Positions 34,314-44,022 of a DNA stretch of 64,000 bases are shown piece by piece. The stretch is from positions 1 through 64,000 of IMG/VR virus record IMGVR_UViG_3300042895_001344. One strand, written 5' to 3'. The notes under the pieces were generated by a model. That model was not told where the DNA came from. It saw only the letters and a list, made by a program, of their open reading frames with translations, and ran no database searches. The stretch's first letter is position 1; every line of letters starts with the position of its first letter. Made by a program: the position numbers and the translations under genes. Source of the DNA: a virus.

Positions 34314-35761
34314 TATTTATTGTAATTTTCTTTATCTGACACATAAACTCCAGGTTCATAGTGTGTTATTCTACCATCAGTAATTTTTACATCTTGTATT
34401 GTGTTGTCAATCACTAATGAATTATACCAATCTTCTAACTCAGGGAATGTCTCCACGAAATTCTTGTTTCTACGAATATCATATTGAACATAGAAGCTTT
34501 TAAAGTCATGATATTGTATTGACATGTCCATTTCACTTGTATTATGACCTCTATTAACAACTTCAATATAATCAATCAATCTTTGAATTTGAGCACCTTC
34601 ATGCATATTGATTAACGGATTCTTTTTATGTTTTCTCCACCACATTGATAACTTACCGTGTAAATCGTGTTTAATATCGTCCGGTAATGTAAGTGGTGAC
34701 ATAAACGCCGGCCATCTTAAAATGTTAAAGTCAACAATTGGTTTATGTGTTCCGTATTTCTCTTTTAATTTCAACATATCATCTAAAAATTCAGTAATAC
34801 TAAATAAACACAAACTATTAATTGTCATCATAATAACAACTTGTCTAATTTTAGCACTCTCAATTACTTTAACTAAATTACTTCTCCATAGTTCATAATT
34901 TAAACCATCCCTAATATATTCCGCTTGCTCACCATAAGCTTCACAACTTGTATACAAATCGAATTCTTTGATGTCTAATTCGTGAGATATACTAATTAAC
35001 CTATTCACCGTCGTTTCGTTAAGACCTAGGTTAGAATTGACTGCAAGTCGTAAATTAGGGGACGGATATTGTTTCATTGTATCCATGAACTGCCAAAAAT
35101 TACGAGATTGTGATGGTTCTCCACCAGTTACACGTATTTCCATTAATTTTTGTGACAATTCAGGCCACCATTTTAAGAAAGCATCAACATATGGATTGTT
35201 CTCATTGTATTTACCGTAAATCTCAGACCAAGATCCGTCAGCATAATATGCCCCCGCACTTGTTGTTTTAAATTTCTGATATGGACCATTATCTTTAATG
35301 TCTTTACCCCATGTTGTTGAGTATCCTGAATTACAATATGAACAAGCAAAATTACATGTTCTATCAAAAGATACCTCGATAGTCTGTGGTACAATATCCG
35401 CATCCCAAGGTAGTTCTTTTAATGCCGCAATATCTTCAGAACTATAAATTTGACTTTTATATATACGATCCGAAATATTATTTCTACCGATATCTTCAAT
35501 CTTCCAACAGTAAGAACATTCCGCCGGTTTAACACCTTCTAACATCATTTTACGAATTTCTTTCTTAAAATCAGTATTATGTAATGCTGCTGGATTTGTT
35601 TTTATTGCTTCAACATCAATGGGATGTGGTAATGGTAAATGACACGAGTTTGTAAATCCATGACCTAAGTGTAAACTAACATTTAACCATTTAGCCGCAC
35701 AAAAACTACAACTTACTTTATTTAAATGTTCATCTCTCCAGTTTGCTAATTGTTCTGACAT
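34313..35761 (-). CDS. Twitch-type radical SAM protein
   Basis: A 482-residue radical SAM protein. The N-terminal twitch-like region has SCSFCAAKWLNVSLHLGHG, NSCHLPLPHP and ECSYCWKIED. The SAM cluster is DRTCNFACSYCNSGY (C136, C140, C143), followed by RVTGGEPSQS. It is closely related in motif order to residues 224-699 of the LamG fusion at 36520-38619 and begins at the matching point (MSEQLANW against MSNVGFEL). Function unknown; such proteins cluster with surface glycan genes. Start is 34 bases downstream of the stop of a LamG-only gene. Confidence 0.85.
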   Translation of the reverse strand: MSEQLANWRDEHLNKVSCSFCAAKWLNVSLHLGHGFTNSCHLPLPHPIDVEAIKTNPAALHNTDFKKEIRKMMLEGVKPAECSYCWKIEDIGRNNISDRIYKSQIYSSEDIAALKELPWDADIVPQTIEVSFDRTCNFACSYCNSGYSTTWGKDIKDNGPYQKFKTTSAGAYYADGSWSEIYGKYNENNPYVDAFLKWWPELSQKLMEIRVTGGEPSQSRNFWQFMDTMKQYPSPNLRLAVNSNLGLNETTVNRLISISHELDIKEFDLYTSCEAYGEQAEYIRDGLNYELWRSNLVKVIESAKIRQVVIMMTINSLCLFSITEFLDDMLKLKEKYGTHKPIVDFNILRWPAFMSPLTLPDDIKHDLHGKLSMWWRKHKKNPLINMHEGAQIQRLIDYIEVVNRGHNTSEMDMSIQYHDFKSFYVQYDIRRNKNFVETFPELEDWYNSLVIDNTIQDVKITDGRITHYEPGVYVSDKENYNK

Positions 35762-35795
35762 TTTTATATTTTTATTAATGTAATTAAAATTATTG

Positions 35796-36536
35796 TTATT
35801 TCATATATTGTATTGGTACTTTTTCTAAAAAGTTACAATTTTTTGATTCATCATAAATTATATCTAAATTGTTAATAATCTCAAAATCGTATAAACAAAT
35901 AAGATCTTCATAATAATATTTTTCTACTAAACCTACTAATTCAGATTGATATAAATCTTTTGCATCATTTATATCTGACGACTTCATTAAAATAGAAAAA
36001 TGATTTAAGTCCATTTCCCCATAATATCTTTGTTCTTTCAACCCGCAATCAGGACTCGAACACCCTAAATATAAACCGTCCGACCTATAATCTTCAATTA
36101 ATTGTCCTTCAAATGTTAGTTCATTTACTTCGACAAAGTTTTTATATAATATAAATTTATTTAATTTTCTAATAACAGATAGTGTTACACCATTTTCAAC
36201 GTCCTTCTTATCCACATCTTTAAAATGTATATATTTAAATTCATCTTCTCCATTGTCTTTTCTTACCCAAAATTCCCAAGCAACATCGTTAGTTTCACTA
36301 TTATATGATAATCCCATATTTTTTCCAGGTTTACCGTATATCATACAAATTTTATCAATTTTATATTTTTCTTTAATTGTAAAATTACAGGTAATTATAA
36401 ATTTTTCTTTATGTTGAAAATCATACACATTATAATTTTTTTCTTTATCAAAAATAGTAACGTATTGATTATCGTGATGTTCACTTAAATCCCAATTATA
36501 TTTAATCCAATAAGGGTGTTTATATTTTATTCTCAT
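35796..36536 (-). CDS. LamG-like lectin-fold protein, free-standing
   Basis: A 246-residue protein with concanavalin A/LamG-like strands: CMIYGKPGKNMGLSYN, VAWEFWVRKDNGEDEFKY, TLSVIRKLNKFILYKNF and GLYLGCSSPD. It is clearly homologous to residues 1-215 of the next gene upstream (MRIKYKHPYW against MRIEYQKPWF; GKPGKNMGLSY against GVPGKNFGISY). The ATG at 36536 is chosen over a TTG two codons earlier. No signal peptide. It may bind a glycan for the adjacent radical SAM protein. Confidence 0.75.
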   Translation of the reverse strand: MRIKYKHPYWIKYNWDLSEHHDNQYVTIFDKEKNYNVYDFQHKEKFIITCNFTIKEKYKIDKICMIYGKPGKNMGLSYNSETNDVAWEFWVRKDNGEDEFKYIHFKDVDKKDVENGVTLSVIRKLNKFILYKNFVEVNELTFEGQLIEDYRSDGLYLGCSSPDCGLKEQRYYGEMDLNHFSILMKSSDINDAKDLYQSELVGLVEKYYYEDLICLYDFEIINNLDIIYDESKNCNFLEKVPIQYMK

Positions 36537-38619
36537 ATTCAATTTTCTTTATAAATTTAATCAATTCTGGAAAATATTCTTCGCAAACATAACCTCTTCT
36601 AATTTCATATTCTCTAATAAATTTTACAAAATCTAATTTGTCTTTATTAAATGAATTAGAATCAAGTTCTGAATCACTAATAAAAATATCTCTCAATCTA
36701 GATATTTTTTCAATTTCTTGTAATGAAAAACCAACATCTTTAATTTCTTGCATTTTATGAAAATTTAAACTTCTAAAACTTGTGTTAAATTTCATAAATT
36801 TTATACATCTATCAAAATAATCAATTTTAACATAATCTTTTAATATCCTAAAACTTAAAAACGGTGGATGTCTTAAATATGATGTGTCCAAAATAATTGC
36901 CGAATTCCAATATCTTTCATCATTAAAATGTTTAATTTTCATTTTATATATTCTTTTTATTAATCTCTCATAAGAAAATACACTAAATATATTAAATGTT
37001 GCCATAACGACAATAGTTACTTTCGGTAATAAAGTTAGAATTTTATCTATATTTTTAAATAACATATTAAAATCTAAACCATACCTAGTGTATTCGGCTT
37101 GTTTTCCGTCAGCTTCACAAGATGTAAAAATAATTATTTCTTTTACTCTTTTTTCGTCAATTATAATTGTTAACTTTTCAATTAATTTATCAACTAAATC
37201 ATCAGGTATACCTAAATTACTATTAATTGATAATTTTAAATTTTTATTTGGTTCCTCAGTTTCAATAATGTAATCTAGTACTTTCCAAGTATCTTTAGAT
37301 AGCAATGGTTCTCCTCCGGTAATTCTAAACGTATCTAAACTACTATATAATTCGGGAAACCACGTCCAAAAAGCTTGGACGTATGGATTTTCTTCAGAAT
37401 GTTTATATGGTACCGTATTTCGTTCTTCCATTCTTTTTGTACCATTATAATCATATGAAAGTCTATATGGTCCATATTGATTAATTTCTTCCATCCATTT
37501 AGATGAATATTCAGGTCCACAATATGCACATTTAAAATTACAAGTATTGGAAAAACTAACTTCAGCATACTTTGGGTTAAAATCATCTCTCCAATTTGAT
37601 TTAGATATATCATGAAAATATGGTTCTGACCAAGGTTCCGATGATTTAAAAATTCTATCTGAAAATGATTTTACAGTTGTGTCTTCAACATTCCAACAAT
37701 ATTGACATTCGGATGGTCGTTCTCCTTCCAACATTTCTTTTCTAGCTTGTTTTTTTATTAGACTATTATGTAATGCCGTTGGATTTCTTTTAATTTCATT
37801 TAAATTTACTTTATGTGGTTCTGGATGGTGACAACTATGTGTTGTTCCATTATGTAAATGCATGGTTACTTGAGTCCATTTAGCCAAACAAAATCCGCAA
37901 CCAACACCATCTAATTTTTCCTTCATTAATTCGAATCCAACGTTAGACATTTTATTTTTTTTCTTTAAAAATGTCTTATCTTTTAACTCGTCCATTATTA
38001 AAAACTCGTCATTTTTATCCTCCAAATCATAATAACAATATAATGTATCAAAATCATATGAATTTTTTAATTCAGTACTATCTGTTGAATATTTTTCTAA
38101 CTTTTCAATATCAATATCCTCAGAATATATACTTAAATGTTTTAACTCCATTTCGGTTAAACATTTATGTCTAATATTTGTACTATCAATATTATGACAT
38201 CCAATATATATTGGTTCATTAATATAATCACTAACCAATTCACCTTCACTTTCTATTGTGTCGATTAATTTAAAATCTTTATATAATTTAAATGTTTTTT
38301 TATTGTAGGTAATTGACAATGTTAATCCACTCGATAAAGTGGAGTTATTTAAGATGTCATAAGTATAACAATTAAATTTTTCTTCTCCGTTTTCTTGTAC
38401 TGTCCAAAATTCAAATACAAACAAATCAACTTCATAATCATAACTAATACCAAAATTTTTACCAGGTACACCTAAAAATCCAATTTTGTAGTCTTTTTCA
38501 AAGTCTTTACCTATTTTAAATGAAATATTAATACTAAAACTACCTTGAGTAATTATATTACTTTGTATTTCATGTAATTTTGGTTTTAGGAACCACGGTT
38601 TCTGATATTCTATTCTCAT
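36520..38619 (-). CDS. LamG-like domain fused to radical SAM protein
   Basis: A 699-residue fusion. Residues 1-215 are a LamG-like domain (GFLGVPGKNFGISYDYEV; VFEFWTVQENGEEKFN; EPIYIGCHN). Residues about 224-699 are a twitch-type radical SAM enzyme: CGFCLAKWTQVTMHLHNG, HSCHHPEPHK, ECQYCWNVED, then SNTCNFKCAYCGPEYSS (C360, C364, C367) and RITGGEPLLS. The internal Met224 (MSNVGFELMKEKL) aligns with the start of the neighbouring radical SAM protein, showing the fusion point. It overlaps the GT7 gene upstream by 4 bases. Target unknown. Confidence 0.85.
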   Translation of the reverse strand: MRIEYQKPWFLKPKLHEIQSNIITQGSFSINISFKIGKDFEKDYKIGFLGVPGKNFGISYDYEVDLFVFEFWTVQENGEEKFNCYTYDILNNSTLSSGLTLSITYNKKTFKLYKDFKLIDTIESEGELVSDYINEPIYIGCHNIDSTNIRHKCLTEMELKHLSIYSEDIDIEKLEKYSTDSTELKNSYDFDTLYCYYDLEDKNDEFLIMDELKDKTFLKKKNKMSNVGFELMKEKLDGVGCGFCLAKWTQVTMHLHNGTTHSCHHPEPHKVNLNEIKRNPTALHNSLIKKQARKEMLEGERPSECQYCWNVEDTTVKSFSDRIFKSSEPWSEPYFHDISKSNWRDDFNPKYAEVSFSNTCNFKCAYCGPEYSSKWMEEINQYGPYRLSYDYNGTKRMEERNTVPYKHSEENPYVQAFWTWFPELYSSLDTFRITGGEPLLSKDTWKVLDYIIETEEPNKNLKLSINSNLGIPDDLVDKLIEKLTIIIDEKRVKEIIIFTSCEADGKQAEYTRYGLDFNMLFKNIDKILTLLPKVTIVVMATFNIFSVFSYERLIKRIYKMKIKHFNDERYWNSAIILDTSYLRHPPFLSFRILKDYVKIDYFDRCIKFMKFNTSFRSLNFHKMQEIKDVGFSLQEIEKISRLRDIFISDSELDSNSFNKDKLDFVKFIREYEIRRGYVCEEYFPELIKFIKKIEYENKI

Positions 38620-40049
38620 TTCATTTTAACATTTATAAATTTTGTATTAGGGTATAATGTATCATCAACATTATCAACATCTAACACTTCTAATATTTTA
38701 TTAAGTCCATCTTTTTTATAATCTATCTTTTTTTGTTGCATTTCAGTAACAAATCTTTTCTCATTTCTTGCGGTCGTTTCTCCCTTTTTCCATTCACCAT
38801 TAATAAATCCTTCGTCTTCATGAAACATACAATTAAAATTACCTTCTCTTCTTATTGGAATTATATTATCGATAACTTCAATATCTTCTTTAGTAATTTC
38901 AGTATTAAGATTTTCACATATTATATTATTTACCTTATCTAAATAACCATTCTCAAAATCCATATGTAAAACCAAACTTTTTTCTTTACTAACCGACATT
39001 TTTATATTTTTATAACACTTGTCATATATTTTAACTTCAGCAATTTGGCCTTTAAAATATGTTTTTTGGTTGCTACAAAACCCTAATATAAATGGATTGG
39101 TGTTATCGTGTTTTTTAAGGTTTTCTCCAATCATAAATGATTTATTCTCTTTAACATCGTTTACGTTAGTGACTAATTCATTATTAACAAAGAAATACAT
39201 TTCTTTTGTTTTATTATCAAATGAAACTGTTACCCACGTCCATTCATTTTCAAATTTCTTAACCCAATTATTATGATAATTTTCGTTTTTATCAAAAACT
39301 GTCATGTTAACCGTCCTTGAATTATTAAAGGATAACCCCCATGTCCAAGATTCGTGTTTTCTTAATATTGGGTATTCAATAAATTTCTTTTCTTTGTCAC
39401 CAACCAACCAAATAGGCACTTTCTCTTGTTGTTGTTCTGCTTTAAATAATACAGAAATAGTATGATTACCAGATAAACATTTACTTATCTTTTCGTTTGT
39501 TGGTATAACCACTAATGAATCATCTCCATTAAAATTTACAACCGATTTTTCTTTATGTGATTTAAAAATCTTACCATCTTTATAACCCTCAAAATAACAC
39601 CTCCAAAAAAGATCATCATCTTCTTGACCCCAATCCCAATATTCGTTTGAATAACCATTGGTTTGATACGCTTGTTCTTTGGTAAATAAAACAACACCTC
39701 CAAAGTATTGATCATACCCTAATGTGTAATTATACTTTGATAATTTGGTTGCAATATGAACTGGTGATTTTTCAGGATAGGAGTAATCACAAATTAAATT
39801 ATCTTTATCGATTGCTAACATATCCACGTCGTGCCAAGCTACATAATCACAACCATCTTCAAACGCATAATGTGCTGCAATGTTTTTTGTTGCACCTCTA
39901 TTAAATAATTTATCATCAACTTGATGTCCAACATAAAATTTATGTTCTATTCCTTTTTCATTTAAATATTTTGATAAATGTGGTATCAAATTCTCAATGT
40001 GTTCCTTTCTATTTCTGTACGGTATACAAATACCTAATTTATGACTCAT
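38616..40049 (-). CDS. GT7-type galactosyltransferase with nested LamG domain
   Basis: A 477-residue protein. Residues 1-155 carry the beta-1,4-galactosyltransferase core: LGICIPYRNRKEH, KLFNRGATKNI, AWHDVDML (DVD metal motif), YDQYFGGVVLF and NGYSNEYWDWGQEDDD. Residues about 165-385 are a LamG-like insert (VNFNGDDSLV; WTWGLSFNN; EWTWVTVSFDN; FKGQIAEVKIYD). After it, NEKRFVTEMQQ and YKKDGLNKI match the normal GT7 C-terminus. The LamG thus sits inside the GT7 order. It probably transfers galactose or GalNAc/GlcNAc. A paralogue follows at once upstream. Confidence 0.85.
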   Translation of the reverse strand: MSHKLGICIPYRNRKEHIENLIPHLSKYLNEKGIEHKFYVGHQVDDKLFNRGATKNIAAHYAFEDGCDYVAWHDVDMLAIDKDNLICDYSYPEKSPVHIATKLSKYNYTLGYDQYFGGVVLFTKEQAYQTNGYSNEYWDWGQEDDDLFWRCYFEGYKDGKIFKSHKEKSVVNFNGDDSLVVIPTNEKISKCLSGNHTISVLFKAEQQQEKVPIWLVGDKEKKFIEYPILRKHESWTWGLSFNNSRTVNMTVFDKNENYHNNWVKKFENEWTWVTVSFDNKTKEMYFFVNNELVTNVNDVKENKSFMIGENLKKHDNTNPFILGFCSNQKTYFKGQIAEVKIYDKCYKNIKMSVSKEKSLVLHMDFENGYLDKVNNIICENLNTEITKEDIEVIDNIIPIRREGNFNCMFHEDEGFINGEWKKGETTARNEKRFVTEMQQKKIDYKKDGLNKILEVLDVDNVDDTLYPNTKFINVKMK

Positions 40050-41461
40050 ATTCCAACTGTTACAAATGTTATGTTATTTTCGTTTGTTATTCCGTGTTCT
40101 ACAAAATTTAAATCTGATAATCCATCGTTATATAATAATTCGTGATTTGTAGATACTTCATTTATAAATCGTAGTTGATTCCATCTAGTAGATTGATCTT
40201 TCCATTTGTTATCTAAAAATCCATTTTCTTCGTGAGGTAAACTTTCAAATAGAGATTTTCTCCTATGTGGAACATATAATTCGTATATACTATCTACTAT
40301 TAAGTCTGTAATTTCACAATTAATGATTTCACCATCATTATTATTTCCTGATAAATCTTTTAATTTATAACCTTTTATTATCTTAGTGTCATAATATAAT
40401 TTAAGGGAATCCGCAGATTTGTAATCACCAAAATTTTGTGTTAAACCCTTAAATTTATTTTTTGATATTTCCATTATTTCATTATCATCTAAAACGATAT
40501 CATAAACGGCAAAAGCATCAAAATATCCTTTAAAATATTTTGGTTCATATTCATTGTTAAGGTCACCTGTTCCAATATAAAAAAATGGTTGTTTTTGGTA
40601 TTGATGTAGTTTTCCTGAAAATTCTACTTTACCAATAATATCCCCGTCTTGGTATACTTTAATAATCTTATCTGTGTCGTTAATTGTAATGGAAATATTT
40701 GTCTTATAATTTTTCTTTATTTTAGAATTAACATAAAGTACATTATGTTTATTATCAAAAGTACAAATATTATATCTGGAAAATGAGTTGAATGATATTG
40801 AAAAATCATATCCTGGTATTGTAAATATATTAAATTGATCCACTTCTTTTGTATGGTCACATATTATATCATCAGGATAAAAGGAAATAAATAATGTAAT
40901 ATCCTTATTAAAGTTAAGATTATTTATACCTTTTACGTAAGCATCTTTTCCATTAAATTTTAATACAGAACCTGATGTTCCCATATTATCTAAGTAAAGT
41001 GTATTTAAATCTAAATCATTCACAACACACCTTAAAAGTAAATCAGTATCTTCATAACCCCATCCCCAATACTTGTTAGAATACCCGTTTATTTTTTTAA
41101 AATCTTTAACATTAAACATGGTCACTCCTCCAAAATATGTGTCAAATATTTCTCTATCTTGGTTTGAAAAATTGGTAGCTAAGTGTGTGGGTGTAATAGA
41201 ATAACTGTAGTCTACGTCGATCGGTAACATATCTATATCATGAAAAACAACATACTTACATTTAAGTTTCTCAGCATAAGTAAATCCTATATTTAATAAC
41301 ATTCCTCTATTGAACAATTTAGCATCATCTTGTTCAACTATGATAATCTCATACGGAATATTCTTTTCACTAAGATATTTTGTAATTCTCTCTTTAAAAA
41401 TATCAAGCTGTTCGTATCTATTTCTAAATGGAACTATTATACCTACTTTTCTATTGTGCAT
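40046..41461 (-). CDS. GT7-type galactosyltransferase with nested LamG domain
   Basis: A 471-residue paralogue with the same nesting. GIIVPFRNRYEQL, KLFNRGMLLNI, VVFHDIDMLP, FDTYFGGVTMF and NGYSNKYWGWGYEDTD are the GT7 core (1-150). VLKFNGKDAYV, FKGYFDAFAVYD and YKLKDLSGNNNDGEII mark the LamG-like insert (about 165-385). WNQLRFINEVS and YNDGLSDLNFVE restore the GT7 C-terminus. The insertion point is the same as in the downstream copy, so it predates the duplication. It overlaps neighbours by 4 and 11 bases. Confidence 0.86.
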   Translation of the reverse strand: MHNRKVGIIVPFRNRYEQLDIFKERITKYLSEKNIPYEIIIVEQDDAKLFNRGMLLNIGFTYAEKLKCKYVVFHDIDMLPIDVDYSYSITPTHLATNFSNQDREIFDTYFGGVTMFNVKDFKKINGYSNKYWGWGYEDTDLLLRCVVNDLDLNTLYLDNMGTSGSVLKFNGKDAYVKGINNLNFNKDITLFISFYPDDIICDHTKEVDQFNIFTIPGYDFSISFNSFSRYNICTFDNKHNVLYVNSKIKKNYKTNISITINDTDKIIKVYQDGDIIGKVEFSGKLHQYQKQPFFYIGTGDLNNEYEPKYFKGYFDAFAVYDIVLDDNEIMEISKNKFKGLTQNFGDYKSADSLKLYYDTKIIKGYKLKDLSGNNNDGEIINCEITDLIVDSIYELYVPHRRKSLFESLPHEENGFLDNKWKDQSTRWNQLRFINEVSTNHELLYNDGLSDLNFVEHGITNENNITFVTVGI

Positions 41462-41693
41462 TTTTCTTTACTTTCTTATCGTCAGTTTTAATTTCTTCTT
41501 CTACATCATCACCCTTTACTATTTTATTATGAAATTCGGCAAGATAATATTGGACTCTTTGTCCCCACTCATCTTTATCGATTTCTTCAAACCACACAGT
41601 TAATGCGTCTAATGAATTGGCAATTTTTTCTAATGCTTTTATTTTTCTCGTTTCGAGAGCTAATTGCTCATCTTTTTCTGTTTTTACACTCAT
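41451..41693 (-). CDS. Small conserved phage protein
   Basis: An 80-residue acidic and helical protein: ALEKIANSLDALTVWFEEI, then DKDEWGQRVQYYLAEFHNK and a charged, lysine-rich tail. I recall the SLDALTxWFEEIDKDEW pattern from T4-like marine phages, but no function is known to me. It lies between a GT7-type and a GT92-like gene, with 11 and 4 base overlaps, so it is likely co-translated. It could be an adaptor. Confidence 0.7.
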   Translation of the reverse strand: MSVKTEKDEQLALETRKIKALEKIANSLDALTVWFEEIDKDEWGQRVQYYLAEFHNKIVKGDDVEEEIKTDDKKVKKNAQ

Positions 41694-42547
41694 ATTGATA
41701 TGATTTTTTTAATTAATTTATTCCAATTTTTATAATGGTTATATTCTGGTTTATTTAATCCTAATTCAAACATAAAATCAGGATTTAATAAATTTATTTT
41801 AAAATTTGTCTTTTTTAATTCTTTATACATTTGAAAATATTCACTTGAAAACGCATAATCTTCATTTAGGTTTGCAACATTCGATACTCTATCTATTGAT
41901 GTTGAGTCCCATTTAAAGTGATGAACTTGTACTGAGTGTGTATCCACTGGTGCAATTAATGGATGACTCCACCCTTGCCATCTCCATGTTGTGTGGTCGT
42001 CAATTTTAGCATAATGTTGTCCTGCCGTTACATCAACATATCCTTTCATAATACAAATCTTATTTGGACATGCGTTACTCATTGGATATCTAAAAAAACC
42101 AGCATTAGGAAATTGTTCCCATATAGATACGTCATTAACTAACTCAGTAAATTCGCCCCCTGTACCAATTCTATCAATAAAACCACCTCTTACAATATCC
42201 CAATTATTTTCTTGACAATCATATATTATTTTACGTAAATCATCATTAGGATATAAATGAAATTCATCAATATCAGCAATAACATACCAACTATCTTTTC
42301 GTTTTGATTTAACAAAATTATAAAGTTGCGTTACTTTTTCCCAATCAAATACTCTTTCTTGTATAGTTATAACAACATTAACTTTTTCGTAGTTTTTAAT
42401 TACTTGATTAATTTCTTCGGTTAAATTTGGATGTAATTCGGTTTCGTATACGGCAATATTAATTTCATCAACATGTTTTTGATAATGTTCAATGAAATGT
42501 GGAAGTAAGTTAATTCCGTGACCTATAACTGTTAATAATTTAACCAT
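41690..42547 (-). CDS. Glycosyltransferase, GT-A (PF13704/GT92-like)
   Basis: A 285-residue transferase. The N-terminus LLTVIGHGINLLPHFIEHYQ and the metal-binding WYVIADIDEFHLYP (DxDEF) are the core motifs of Glyco_tranf_2_4/GT92-like enzymes. CPNKICIMKGYVDVTAGQH and VDTHSVQVHHFKW provide further conserved His residues. Probable sugar addition to a surface glycan. It overlaps the methyltransferase gene upstream by 8 bases and the small gene downstream by 4 bases. Confidence 0.8.
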   Translation of the reverse strand: MVKLLTVIGHGINLLPHFIEHYQKHVDEINIAVYETELHPNLTEEINQVIKNYEKVNVVITIQERVFDWEKVTQLYNFVKSKRKDSWYVIADIDEFHLYPNDDLRKIIYDCQENNWDIVRGGFIDRIGTGGEFTELVNDVSIWEQFPNAGFFRYPMSNACPNKICIMKGYVDVTAGQHYAKIDDHTTWRWQGWSHPLIAPVDTHSVQVHHFKWDSTSIDRVSNVANLNEDYAFSSEYFQMYKELKKTNFKINLLNPDFMFELGLNKPEYNHYKNWNKLIKKIISI

Positions 42548-43271
42548 TTTTCTTATTAATTACCGTAATACCACTAGATGACGGTTTATTAGGTAATATA
42601 CCAAAATTAAATAGATTAATCAAATTAAAAGATGGGTTTTTTTCTAATTCTTTAATAAACTTTGATGGTCCATCGAATCTATGATGATCTTTTTTTGCAT
42701 CTTCAGAAACTATAAGTTTTTCCTCATAATCTGAATCCGTATCGTGGATAACGATAATACCTTTATCTGTTAATAGTGTTGAATATAACTCAAAATCTTT
42801 CTTGACTCCTTCATATGAATGGTCACCATCTATAAAGATAAAATCTAATTTAATATCTTGTAAAACAAAGAAATTATAATATGCGTCTTCTGATGTTGAT
42901 TTAATCAATCTGGGATGAAATTTATAACGGAAATATGAATTCTCATCCTCTAAGTCGTTAGGTCCTCCTACCCCATTACAAGCGTCAACCAGGTAGGTTA
43001 CTCCAATGTCTCCCCAACTTAAATTATCATCTCCCTCAAATATTCCTTGTTTGTGTAAATCAATTCTTGCTTGTGTCATAATACGGGGTATAAACCCACC
43101 TCCAGACCCGATACAGACACAGGTTTTTGCTCTCATATGTTGTATCAGTGAATAAACAACAAGACCGTCACCCATATGTTCTGTCGTTGCACCATGTGTC
43201 CATCTATAAGGGACTGGATCACCTCCATTTGTTGTGATATTTCCTGTTATGAAATCTTGATTGGTAATCAT
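42540..43271 (-). CDS. SAM-dependent methyltransferase, Methyltransf_24-like
   Basis: A 243-residue methyltransferase. CVCIGSGGGFIPRIM is the glycine-rich SAM loop and LDFIFIDGDHSYEGVKKDF the hallmark acidic DGDH motif, followed by LTDKGIIVIHDT. The N-terminal NGGDPVPYRWTHGATTEHM is conserved in O-antigen and phage homologues, and its role is unclear. Likely methylates a sugar. It is the first gene of the minus-strand block that follows the adhesin bank. The leader TTATATTATCTTAATG is A+T-rich without Shine-Dalgarno. Confidence 0.82.
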   Translation of the reverse strand: MITNQDFITGNITTNGGDPVPYRWTHGATTEHMGDGLVVYSLIQHMRAKTCVCIGSGGGFIPRIMTQARIDLHKQGIFEGDDNLSWGDIGVTYLVDACNGVGGPNDLEDENSYFRYKFHPRLIKSTSEDAYYNFFVLQDIKLDFIFIDGDHSYEGVKKDFELYSTLLTDKGIIVIHDTDSDYEEKLIVSEDAKKDHHRFDGPSKFIKELEKNPSFNLINLFNFGILPNKPSSSGITVINKKNG

Positions 43272-43295
43272 TAAGATAATATAAGAAAAATATTT

Positions 43296-44009
43296 CTATA
43301 AACCAAACCTTCCCTTTTGTATGTTGTAATTTAATAATACTTCCGTAGATGATAGTGTTCTATCATATAGTTGTACATTTCCTAAATACGCATTATGATA
43401 TGTAGTATCTATTGCATATGAACAAAGTCTAGCTACCGTTGTTGCATTAATAGTACCTGTATTACCTGCACTTGACGCCCAAGATGTACCATTTCTATAT
43501 ATTACCATTGCCCCCGTAGATGTATTTTTAGTAAAACACCAATAATTCCATCCTAAATAAGTTGAACCAGCTGCTTGAGACAATCTATCACCACCGCAAT
43601 CAAAATAAATAGTTCCATCTGCCCATGGTAAATGTATATTTAATGTTCTAGCACCTGCTATATCTCTAGATTCAACAACCGATGATTGTTGTGTAGTAAT
43701 TCCGTAATTCCAAACACAAAAACTTATTTGATTTCCAAATGGAATTGATGATGGTGAAACTGTAACATTCTGATTACTACCATTAAATATTAAATACCCA
43801 CCATTGAATCCGCTAAATGTTGGGCTATTATTTAAAGTTGTAGTGATTCCGTTATAACTTAGATCATACCAACTGGTTCCTGAACCTGGGTAAGATGAAA
43901 TATTAGCGGTATCCAAATGTAATACTAATCCATTTAATATAATATCATTAGTTGCAAATAATTTTGCACTTGAAGAATTTATTTCATATCCGCCAACATT
44001 TACACCCAT
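43296..44009 (-). CDS. LamG-domain adhesin or fibre tip
   Basis: A 237-residue protein with the shared N-terminus MGVNVGGYEI and a LamG lectin fold: LVLHLDTANISSYPGSGTSW, YLIFNGSNQNVTV, ISFCVWNYG, WNYWCFTKN and AYLGNVQLYDRTLSSTEV, ending NYNIQKGRFGL. Similar proteins are at 44959-45726, 47173-47991 and 48002-48682. It probably binds a glycan or host surface as part of a tail-fibre tip. Stop and next start are 13 bases apart. Confidence 0.8.
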   Translation of the reverse strand: MGVNVGGYEINSSSAKLFATNDIILNGLVLHLDTANISSYPGSGTSWYDLSYNGITTTLNNSPTFSGFNGGYLIFNGSNQNVTVSPSSIPFGNQISFCVWNYGITTQQSSVVESRDIAGARTLNIHLPWADGTIYFDCGGDRLSQAAGSTYLGWNYWCFTKNTSTGAMVIYRNGTSWASSAGNTGTINATTVARLCSYAIDTTYHNAYLGNVQLYDRTLSSTEVLLNYNIQKGRFGL

Positions 44010-44022
44010 AATTATTTATTAT

